Source: CALMZY01 sp052033915 (GTDB lineage Bacteria; Verrucomicrobiota; Kiritimatiellia; CAIQIC01; JAGNIJ01). Taken from it: a DNA stretch of 16,950 bases. The translations under genes were made by a program, and so were the position numbers. Below are positions 7,447 through 13,791 of this stretch, piece by piece. Every line of letters starts with the position of its first letter. Within the stretch, counting starts at the first letter, position 1. The stretch covers positions 1-16,950 of the forward strand of contig JBPOJF010000026.1 in NCBI GenBank assembly GCA_052033915.1, read 5' to 3'. Under the pieces are notes generated by a model, which was not told the origin of the DNA, made no database searches, and saw only the letters and a list, made by a program, of their open reading frames with translations.

Positions 7447-10400
7447 ATCCCTCGTGCGTGGGCGCACTCGCCCGTTTTTTCCACGACTTTAACGGCGACG
7501 GGCTGCTGGATGCCGCAGGCGACGGCTGGATCAGCTACGACATGGGCGTGGCCACCGATTTCGACAACCCTGATCTTTGGCGGATGTGGTACGAACCGAG
7601 CGCGATCGTATTCCCGCAGTGGTCCTGGCCCGTGCTGGATGCCGCCGATTTCAATCATGACGGCCTGCTGGATCTGGCGATATCCGGCGCGGTCGGATCG
7701 AGCGCAGACGTGCGCTTCTCGGTCTTCCGCCAGGAAACCAACCGCTACCGTCTGCCCAATAATGTCCCGGAAATCTGGGCGGTTCAAACCTTCACCGACA
7801 TCGGCCTGAAGCGGGACGGGTTCTACTCGGGATGGGTAGGCTGGACCGACTGGGACAACGACGGTGATACCGACCTGCTCGCCGGCGGAATGGATTCTTC
7901 TTATGAGCCCAAGCTGGCGATGCTGGCGAACCGGCTGACCGACCGCGGCAAACCCAACCAGCCTCCGCAGGCGCCGCAACGCTTCCGCACCACCCGCACC
8001 AACGAGAATATCGTGCTGCAGTGGCATCCGGCCGACGACGACCGCACCCCCGAGACATCCCTGGCCTACGAAGTGCGCGTGGGACGCTTCCCGGGCCGGT
8101 GCGAGGTGGTTTCGCCTTTTGGTCTGGGGCCCCTGCCGGGCAATGCGCGCCTGATTGGCGATCTCGAGCTTCCGCAGGCGCCGGTGTACTGGCCGCGCCT
8201 CAAGAACACCAACGGTCTGCCGGGCATCCGGCTGCGCAACCTTCCGCCGAGGCGCTACTATTGGAGCGTGTGCGCCGTGGACGGCGGCCGCGCCCGCTCG
8301 GACTGGAGCGCCGAACAGTCCTTCACGGTAACGGCGATCGGCCTGCGGAGCGGTGATGTCAATCAAGATGGGCAGGTGGACGTGGCGGATATCGTGCGCG
8401 CCCGCAAGATGGTCGATGGCAACATCCCGGCCGTCATTGAAACCGCCGATCTGAATGCTGACGGAACCGTGGACGAAGCCGATCTCGCCATGTTGGAGAG
8501 CCTGCTGTTGCAAATGGCCGATGGCTACGTGCCGGTGGCCGAGGCCACCATCGGTCCCGCGGGCGGTGTTCTCAGCAACGCGGCCTTCTCGCTAACCGTT
8601 CCGGCCGGCGCCTTCCCGAGCACGGCAACCTTGAAGCTGCTGGTGGCCGGGGACGACCGCTGGTTTGGAGAAGATTCGCCGCGCAGGATGTGGCGTGTGC
8701 AGGGGCTGCCCCCCTCCATGACCGGCACTCTGACTTTTTCAGGGCCGGATCAGCGGGTATCGCCCACCTCCCAGGTCGTTCTGGCGCTGGGCCAGTGGAT
8801 TCGGCCCCACGGCGTGAATGTGGACTCTCCGGAGCCGCGGCGCACCTTTTCGGCTGTAACCGGAACGGTGAGCGGCGCCCGGCTGGTGGCGCAGGTGCCG
8901 GCAACCCTGCTGTACGGCGCGGGCACGGCCGAAGCCGGCCCCACCCGCGCTTTGCCGAGGAAGAGCCCAACCGTGTCCTACGATCTGGATGTCGGCTGGT
9001 TCACGGATTCGCACTTTGCGAAGACGGCGCATTTTGAAATCCGCTGGGAATCAGCCCTTCCGCCGACATACGTGACATCCCTGGGGGTGGTGCTGGAGCA
9101 GGCCTTTGCCAAGTATCAAACCATGGGCTTCCCCTTCACGGACAAACGCAATTGGACGAACTATCCGGTTCAAATCTGGCTGCGGCCATTGAAAGACGAA
9201 GGCGGCGAAGTGCACACCTCCGATGACGGCGCTTATATCGAACTCAACGTCGAGCGCATGGAAAGAACCGAAATGCGGAACACGACCGCGTACCACGAGT
9301 TATTTCACCTTGTGCAGGGGCTGATCAATCCCGCCTATTCCATCATCGAGGCGCGTGACAAAAATCTGGGACTGCTCAATGAGGCGACCGCCACCTGGAT
9401 GGAGCAATTCGGCGCCGATGATCCGGCCACCTACACCCCGTCCAACTACGGCACGGAAAAACTGGCGATTTTCGACGGGCTTTCCTATGGCGCGCGCCGC
9501 GACGCCGCGAAGAGCGGATACGCCTTCTCGTCGTTGATCGAATACCTGACCGGCCGCTTCGGCGCAGACATCGTTCGAATCATCTACACCCGGATCAACG
9601 CCGGAGACAACGCGCTGGCCGCCATTTTCAACAGCGTGCCCAATCCGAGCGACCGTTCCTGGCACCATGACTACTACCGCTCCGTGGCGGCGAACCTGAT
9701 TTATTCGGGCTCGCCGCTCATCAATCTGATCCAAGCCAAGCCGCCGTTATGGCCGCCGCCTGAGCAAACCTATACGGCCGTCAGCAACCAATACCCCAAG
9801 AAATCCTTCGGCGTCCTGCTGCCCGGCATGGGCGCCGACGGCTGGCGCTTCGCGTTTACCCCCGCCGTGGTGGCCGCGCTGTCCAACAACAGCACGCTGG
9901 TGTTCTCGCTGGACAACCCCCGGCAGGATCTGGACATGAGCATCGTGTCCGCCCAGGTTCAGGCCGATCCCCCGGGCACCATCACGGTTGAGTCCTATGG
10001 CGCATCCCCAACCCGGATTCGCCAGCGGGTGCTGAATCTCCAGGGAGTTCTGCCTGCGCCCCCCCATCCGAAGCTCCCGTGGCGCAGTTTCGTGGCCGTG
10101 GTTTCGCGTCTGGATATGGCGGACCCGGACACCCACAGGTGGTCCGACCTGAAAATCGCCATAGCCGACCGGCTGTTTGGCGAGCACAAAACGCCCGACT
10201 TCACCCACGGATGTTTCTGGTGGAACGGCGAAAACACAGGATTCCCGGAATTCGCCTGCACCGCCGGGCTCTATCTGTTCGACCTGACCGGACTGTTCGA
10301 CGGAACCGTCTTGCAGGTTGAGCCCGGGGTGGACGTCGCCGTTGCCTCCCTGTCGGCATTTCAGGACGGCCGGATTGAGTTCGACCTGAACTTCAACGCC

Positions 10401-10733
10401 ACGCATACCGGCCCATCCAGCAAGGATGTTTTTGATGTGGGCACCACCAACAGTTTCACCCGCTTCACGCTCAAGTCCATGGATGGATACCAAATCTTCA
10501 AACGCCTCTACAACGGCCCCACTCCGGAAGAACAACCCTACGTCTTCGAGCCCCGGCCCTTCAGCGGGTACGAAAGGCTTGCCCTCGAAGCCGACGAAGA
10601 CAGCGTGTATTTTGGCGTGTCCGTGCTTTTCACCGTGGAATGGCAGTATTACCGCGATGGCGCTCCGTCCGGATCGCCGTTTACCTATGCCACCTGGACC
10701 ACTCCCATGGCGATTCATGTGCAGAGGGAATAG
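7341..10733 (+). CDS. Secreted FG-GAP/Fn3/dockerin/zinc-metallopeptidase protein (second part)
   Basis: The frame opens at 7341, but sensible sequence begins near 7425 (AFHLDPLNPS), continuing the upstream FG-GAP protein after a -1 frameshift. Residue numbers count from 7341. FG-GAP repeats lie at about 49 (DFNGDGLLD), 103 (DFNHDGLLD) and 170 (DWDNDGDTD). An Fn3-like domain spans about 204-333. A type I dockerin spans about 338-392, with two Ca loops, DVNQDGQVDVAD and DLNADGTVDEAD. A ZU5-like strand pair (GPAGGVLS, about 404) follows. A gluzincin-type metallopeptidase has HELFH at 652-656 and a likely third zinc ligand Glu681 in NEATATWME. The remaining about 380 residues are beta-rich and unrecognised. 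The dockerin should bind a cohesin, and the next gene encodes one. If the frameshift is real only this part might be made, without a signal peptide. Confidence 0.88.
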   Translation: MGRSEQRRLAGFDHQRRHQREYRRAFGGAFHLDPLNPSCVGALARFFHDFNGDGLLDAAGDGWISYDMGVATDFDNPDLWRMWYEPSAIVFPQWSWPVLDAADFNHDGLLDLAISGAVGSSADVRFSVFRQETNRYRLPNNVPEIWAVQTFTDIGLKRDGFYSGWVGWTDWDNDGDTDLLAGGMDSSYEPKLAMLANRLTDRGKPNQPPQAPQRFRTTRTNENIVLQWHPADDDRTPETSLAYEVRVGRFPGRCEVVSPFGLGPLPGNARLIGDLELPQAPVYWPRLKNTNGLPGIRLRNLPPRRYYWSVCAVDGGRARSDWSAEQSFTVTAIGLRSGDVNQDGQVDVADIVRARKMVDGNIPAVIETADLNADGTVDEADLAMLESLLLQMADGYVPVAEATIGPAGGVLSNAAFSLTVPAGAFPSTATLKLLVAGDDRWFGEDSPRRMWRVQGLPPSMTGTLTFSGPDQRVSPTSQVVLALGQWIRPHGVNVDSPEPRRTFSAVTGTVSGARLVAQVPATLLYGAGTAEAGPTRALPRKSPTVSYDLDVGWFTDSHFAKTAHFEIRWESALPPTYVTSLGVVLEQAFAKYQTMGFPFTDKRNWTNYPVQIWLRPLKDEGGEVHTSDDGAYIELNVERMERTEMRNTTAYHELFHLVQGLINPAYSIIEARDKNLGLLNEATATWMEQFGADDPATYTPSNYGTEKLAIFDGLSYGARRDAAKSGYAFSSLIEYLTGRFGADIVRIIYTRINAGDNALAAIFNSVPNPSDRSWHHDYYRSVAANLIYSGSPLINLIQAKPPLWPPPEQTYTAVSNQYPKKSFGVLLPGMGADGWRFAFTPAVVAALSNNSTLVFSLDNPRQDLDMSIVSAQVQADPPGTITVESYGASPTRIRQRVLNLQGVLPAPPHPKLPWRSFVAVVSRLDMADPDTHRWSDLKIAIADRLFGEHKTPDFTHGCFWWNGENTGFPEFACTAGLYLFDLTGLFDGTVLQVEPGVDVAVASLSAFQDGRIEFDLNFNATHTGPSSKDVFDVGTTNSFTRFTLKSMDGYQIFKRLYNGPTPEEQPYVFEPRPFSGYERLALEADEDSVYFGVSVLFTVEWQYYRDGAPSGSPFTYATWTTPMAIHVQRE

Positions 10734-10736
10734 AAG

Positions 10737-11369
10737 ATGAGACGATTGGTTTGGAGCCTGATTCTGACCCTTGCCGCCGCGGCGACGGCGACAGGGGGAC
10801 TCCATCTGGCCGCTGGAACCGCGACCGTCGCGCCGGGCGACACCGCAGCGCTTCCGCTGCTTCTGACGGAATCCACCGTGCCCTCCTCCGGCTTCAATGC
10901 CACTATTCATCTTCCTCCCGGCATGTCCCTCTCCGGTGTCGTGCGCGGCAATCTGCTGCCGGCCTCGGACTTCCGCCTGCTGGCCCACACGCTGGACGTT
11001 CCCTCGCTCAACGCGGTGTCGCTGCTGGCCAGTTCCGCCTCGCAGACATTTTCAAGCACCGGCACCCTCTGCACCCTGCTCATCGCCATTCCGTCCGACA
11101 CCGGCCCCGGCGACTATCCCATCGTGCTGGATGCGCCGGACCGCTCGCCGCCGGTCCGCGGTCATGCCTTCGCCAGCGCCGACGGCGCCGTGTCACTGGC
11201 GCATACCGTCGGCAACGGCCTGGTGTCCGTGCGGATGCCCGGGCTCCCCGGCGACTTTTCCCGCATCGGCCTGAACCAGTCCGCTACACCACCTCTCAAC
11301 GTTTACACCGACCATCCCCCCGCCGACAGCGCCGCCTTCTTTTACCGCCTCATCCAGTTGAAAGATTGA
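10737..11369 (+). CDS. Secreted cohesin-like domain protein
   Basis: The protein has 210 residues. An N-terminal signal peptide (MRRLVWSLILTLAAAATATG, about 1-20) precedes one domain (about 21-150) with cohesin features: the opening V-x-PGDT-x-LPLLL strand, a GFNATIHLPPGMSLSGV strand pair, the AVSLLASSASQTFSSTGTL stretch and a closing GPGDYPIVL strand. Cohesins bind dockerins in extracellular multi-enzyme assemblies. The gene starts 3 bp after the stop of the dockerin-bearing metallopeptidase, with AGAGGGA upstream, so the two are co-translated and plausibly partners. There is no SLH domain, sortase signal or obvious transmembrane anchor. The C-terminus ends in FFYRLIQLKD, an odd hydrophobic tail that might be a sorting or docking segment. 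Cohesin assignment is by motif only; a generic carbohydrate-binding-like beta sandwich is the alternative. Confidence 0.78.
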   Translation: MRRLVWSLILTLAAAATATGGLHLAAGTATVAPGDTAALPLLLTESTVPSSGFNATIHLPPGMSLSGVVRGNLLPASDFRLLAHTLDVPSLNAVSLLASSASQTFSSTGTLCTLLIAIPSDTGPGDYPIVLDAPDRSPPVRGHAFASADGAVSLAHTVGNGLVSVRMPGLPGDFSRIGLNQSATPPLNVYTDHPPADSAAFFYRLIQLKD

Positions 11370-11405
11370 TTCAGCCCCCTCGACGACAGGCAAGCTTTTC
11401 CCGAT

Positions 11406-11445
11406 TTTTCCACGCTATGGAAAACTTTTTCCAGAGTGTGAAGAA
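11406..11445. repeat. TTTCCA-type palindrome pair downstream of the cohesin gene
   Basis: TTTTCCA (11406-11412) pairs with TGGAAAA (11418-11424) around CGCTA. A decayed second copy, TTTTTCCAGAGTGTGAAGAA, follows directly. The arms match those of the array in hsdS, pointing to one repeat family on both sides of the junction at 6157. It lies 36 bp after the cohesin-like gene and might also end its transcript. Confidence 0.6.
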
Positions 11446-11483
11446 CGGAGCCCGGCAAATCCTGTCGGCGATATAAACGCGAA

Positions 11484-11505
11484 ATGGCCGGCAATTGCCG
11501 GCCAT
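11484..11505. terminator. 22-bp perfect palindrome, possible bidirectional terminator
   Basis: Positions 11484-11494 (ATGGCCGGCAA) are exactly complementary to 11495-11505. The palindrome lies between the cohesin-like gene and the 3' end of the partial tRNA-Ala, which face each other. A shared terminator would fit this arrangement, but there is no U-run on either side, so a protein-binding site is equally possible. Confidence 0.45.
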
Positions 11506-11540
11506 CGTCAGGGGTTTCCGGTTATACGTCGATCAAGAAC

Positions 11541-11590
11541 TGGTGGAGGGTAGGAGAGTTGAACTCCCGACCTCCTGAATGCCATTCAGG
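11541..11590 (-). other. attL: 3' half of tRNA-Ala(GGC)
   Basis: Read on the minus strand, 11590 to 11541 gives an anticodon arm CCTGA-ATGGCAT-TCAGG with anticodon GGC (complement of 11581-11583), a variable loop AGGTC, a T-arm GGGAG-TTCAACT-CTCCT, an acceptor strand ending ACCCTCC, the discriminator A and an encoded CCA (11543-11541). Homology stops at the anticodon stem: no D-arm or 5' acceptor strand follows (the next bases read TATAAGGCC), so this is not a functional tRNA. A partial tRNA 3' end immediately beside an outward-reading integrase is the classic scar of site-specific integration into a tRNA gene. The intact tRNA-Ala should lie at the element's other end. Confidence 0.88.
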
Positions 11591-11623
11591 ATATAAGGCC
11601 CTGTTTCCAATATGTTTCTGCGC

Positions 11624-11642
11624 TTTGTATCAGTTTTGTATC
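11624..11642 (+). promoter_or_regulatory. Direct repeats between attL and integrase
   Basis: TTTGTATC occurs at 11624-11631 and again at 11635-11642, 11 bp apart, about one helical turn. The position between the core site and the integrase start fits arm-type integrase sites or an operator overlapping the integrase promoter. This is an inference from position and spacing only. Confidence 0.35.
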
Positions 11643-11711
11643 TGACATCGTTCCCCGGTTCTGCGACTATCGCGTTAGTAAGAGCAACATACGAACACAA
11701 GGCGCAGCACC

Positions 11712-13043
11712 ATGAGAACACGTCGAGGCTACCTCTTTCGTCGCGGCAGGACATACTACGCCTGCTGGTTTGTGTCTGGAAAGAAATTCGTGAAGTCTAC
11801 CGGCCAGACCGACCGCCGCGACGCTGAGTCCGAACTCTCCCGCCTCATTCAGCCGTTCCTTGTCCAGGACGAGGTCCGGACGCTGGAGACCATGAAGGCG
11901 AGAATCGAGGGCGCGAAGAACGAACTGGCCGAGATCGAGGACAAGCGCAACCCGCCCCTCTCGCTGGCCGATGCTTGGAAGGCATACCTGAAGGCACCGA
12001 ACCGCCCTGACTCTGGCGAGCGGACACTGGAACAGTACGGGGCGGAGTTGGGCCGGTTCATAGCCTGGATGCACGGCCGCAGGGCCGCGCGCGGGCTGAA
12101 GGAAGTGAAGGCTCATCACCCCCACATTCAGACGGTGCAGGCTGTCACGGAGAAGCACGCGACGGAATACGCCTCGTATCTGTTGGACTGCGGGGCTTCG
12201 CCGTCCACGTTCAATCAGCATGTCTCGTTTCTCCGCTTGCTCTGGAAGGTCCTCGCGAAGTCCGCGAAGACCACTACCAACCCCTGGGAGAGCCTTGAAC
12301 TTCGCCGCCTCAAGTCACACAGCCGGCGCGAGTTGACCGTCGAGGAATTGGAGCGTGTGTGCCGCTCCGCCAAAGGCGAGATGCGAACCCTGTTCGCGCT
12401 CGGAATCTACTCGGGCTTGCGCCGCTCCGATTGCGCAACGCTCCAATGGGGCGAGGTCGATCTCCGCCGTAACCGGATTACTCGTGTTCCGGACAAGACC
12501 GCTCGCCGAAGAGCGCGGCCGGTTGTCATCCCCATTCATCCCGTCCTGAGAGGCATTCTCAACGAGACCCCGCCCGATAAGCGGTCCGGGTACCTGCTGC
12601 CCGAACTCGCGAAGATGTACCGCGCCGCGCCGGACCGACTCAATCGGATGATCCAGGCGCACTTCGAGGCCAACGAGATCCGCACCATCAAGGAAGGGAC
12701 CGGAGAAGGCACGAACAAACGCGCCGTGGTCGAGGTCGGCTTCCACTCACTTCGGCACACCTTCGTCAGCCTGTGCCGCGAGGCCAACGCTCCGCTTGCT
12801 GTGGTCGAGGCCATCGTGGGGCACAGCAACCCCGCCATGACGCGTCACTATACGCACGTCTCTGAACTGGCTGCAGGCCAGGCGGTGAACGCCCTTCCCG
12901 CCATCGCTGGGAAGCTCCCCCGCAAGGCTCTCCCGGCCCCGCGCATGATGGACGTGACGCCCCTCACCAAGATCGTGCGCGACTTGAACGCGAAGAACTG
13001 GCGGGAGATCAAGGAGAAGTTGCTCGTCGCGCTGTCCGGCTGA
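11712..13043 (+). CDS. Tyrosine recombinase / phage-type integrase
   Basis: The 443-residue protein catalyses site-specific integration and excision, presumably at the adjacent tRNA-Ala site. Residues 1-50 look like an arm-binding region (basic, with YLFRRGRTYYACWFV). A coiled-coil-like segment spans about 55-80 and the SAM-like core-binding domain about 85-190. The catalytic domain has Arg237 in YSGLRRSDC, the HSLRH box (His345, Arg348), His371 in VGHSN and the nucleophile Tyr380 in TRHYTH, so all key residues are present. The start at 11712 is 121 bp from the tRNA fragment and the gene reads away from it, normal for an element's int end. The ribosome site is weak (AAGG, about 10 bp upstream). 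A T-rich hairpin follows the stop, so it is probably a separate transcript from the replication genes. Confidence 0.95.
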   Translation: MRTRRGYLFRRGRTYYACWFVSGKKFVKSTGQTDRRDAESELSRLIQPFLVQDEVRTLETMKARIEGAKNELAEIEDKRNPPLSLADAWKAYLKAPNRPDSGERTLEQYGAELGRFIAWMHGRRAARGLKEVKAHHPHIQTVQAVTEKHATEYASYLLDCGASPSTFNQHVSFLRLLWKVLAKSAKTTTNPWESLELRRLKSHSRRELTVEELERVCRSAKGEMRTLFALGIYSGLRRSDCATLQWGEVDLRRNRITRVPDKTARRRARPVVIPIHPVLRGILNETPPDKRSGYLLPELAKMYRAAPDRLNRMIQAHFEANEIRTIKEGTGEGTNKRAVVEVGFHSLRHTFVSLCREANAPLAVVEAIVGHSNPAMTRHYTHVSELAAGQAVNALPAIAGKLPRKALPAPRMMDVTPLTKIVRDLNAKNWREIKEKLLVALSG

Positions 13044-13051
13044 AACCGGTC

Positions 13052-13073
13052 AAGAAGATTTCTTCTTTTTTTT
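13052..13073 (+). terminator. Likely terminator after the integrase
   Basis: AAGAAG (13052-13057) pairs with CTTCTT (13062-13067) around ATTT and runs into T's through 13073. The stem is AU-rich and weak, but the U-tract and the position 8 bp after the integrase stop fit an intrinsic terminator. Confidence 0.55.
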
Positions 13074-13080
13074 CCTGTTC

Positions 13081-13120
13081 CAGGACGAACGTGGGCGAAC
13101 TTGGGCGAATCCGGGCGAAC
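13081..13120 (+). repeat. Four tandem 10-bp repeats (GGGCGAAC type)
   Basis: The blocks CAGGACGAAC, GTGGGCGAAC, TTGGGCGAAT and CCGGGCGAAC follow each other with exact 10-bp period, so the GGGCGAA core is presented on one helix face. They lie 130 bp upstream of the XRE-like gene in the 206-bp intergenic gap. Operator sites for that regulator, or integrase/excisionase arm sites, are both plausible. Confidence 0.7.
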
Positions 13121-13249
13121 GTCTTGAAACGTCCCGGACAACCGCCTCCAAAAAACCTCAGAAACTCCGTGTTATGACTGCGGTGTCACGCAGAAGAATC
13201 GCGAGTGCGGTTCGGATGCGAAATGAACACGCAACACAGGAGTTGTCCG

Positions 13250-13465
13250 ATGCAAAGGCAAACGAGGTTGAAGCTGGCGATTGTCGAGACCGGCCACAAG
13301 AACTACGACGTGGCTTCCGAGGCCAATGAGTTCCTGGAGCCGGACGAACGGCTCACCGAACTGGACATTACCCGGATCATCACCGGGCGCATGGCCCCCA
13401 GCAACGCTCAGCGCGACGCCATCGCGAGGGCGCTGGGGTACGACGAAGACAGCATCTTCGACTGA
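13250..13465 (+). CDS. Small XRE/Cro-like HTH regulator
   Basis: From ATG 13250 this is a 71-residue protein. I chose this start over upstream in-frame ones because AGGAG sits 7 bp before it. The layout is helix-turn-helix-like: LKLAIVETGHKNYDVASEAN, then LTELDITRIITGRMAPSNAQ, then RDAIARALGYDEDSIF. The ending resembles Cro/CI-type domains, in which the helix after the recognition helix carries R-x-x-IA-x-AL. It probably regulates the replication genes that follow (12-bp gap to the next gene, same strand) or the integrase behind it. The tandem 10-bp repeats upstream are candidate operators. The family call rests on pattern only, with no strong signature. Confidence 0.7.
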   Translation: MQRQTRLKLAIVETGHKNYDVASEANEFLEPDERLTELDITRIITGRMAPSNAQRDAIARALGYDEDSIFD

Positions 13466-13477
13466 AAGGGCTCGACC

Positions 13478-13780
13478 ATGAATGACACGAAGTTGTCCAT
13501 GGCTCGACTCGCCCTCGATCAGTTGAGCCGCAAGGATCGCGTGGCGCTGCTTCGCGACCTTGGGTTCACCAGCGAGCAGCAGACAGGCCAATCCCCCGAG
13601 GTTCGAATCCTTCGCCGGGAAGAAGTCGCGCGCCGACTCTCTGTCAGCCTGCGCACGGTGGACCTGTGGGCGAAGATGGGATTGATCAAGAAGAAGTTCC
13701 TTCCCGGTCACGTGCGGGCTTCCGGGTTCTCGTCTGCCGAAGTCGAAAGGCTGATCCTGCATGAAGAGCAGCAGAAGTAA
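13478..13780 (+). CDS. Excisionase-like MerR/HTH_17 DNA-binding protein
   Basis: The 100-residue protein has a C-terminal winged-helix HTH of the excisionase/HTH_17 type (about 42-95): ILRREEVARRLSVSLRTVDL is the helix-turn-helix, followed by WAKMGLIKKKFLPGHVRASG as the wing and FSSAEVERLIL as the last helix. The N-terminal 40 residues are helical (LALDQLSRKDRVALLRDLGF). Small proteins of this class direct excision or regulate early promoters in integrative elements. It lies between the XRE-like gene and the replicase, 11 bp before the latter, with AAAGGG upstream of its start. A role in excision is inferred from neighbourhood; a replication or transcription regulator is equally possible. Confidence 0.8.
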   Translation: MNDTKLSMARLALDQLSRKDRVALLRDLGFTSEQQTGQSPEVRILRREEVARRLSVSLRTVDLWAKMGLIKKKFLPGHVRASGFSSAEVERLILHEEQQK

Positions 13781-13791
13781 GGAGCGCGCCT

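Noticed and set aside
7320..8513. 397-codon minus-strand open frame, and a similar one at 9747-10988
   Set aside because: Both are antisense to the FG-GAP/dockerin/metallopeptidase gene, whose repeats and motifs define the true frame.
13081..13120. CRISPR array
   Set aside because: The 10-bp units have no spacers and no cas gene is nearby. The three palindromes at 3213-3290 also look array-like but lie within a coding frame and are too few.
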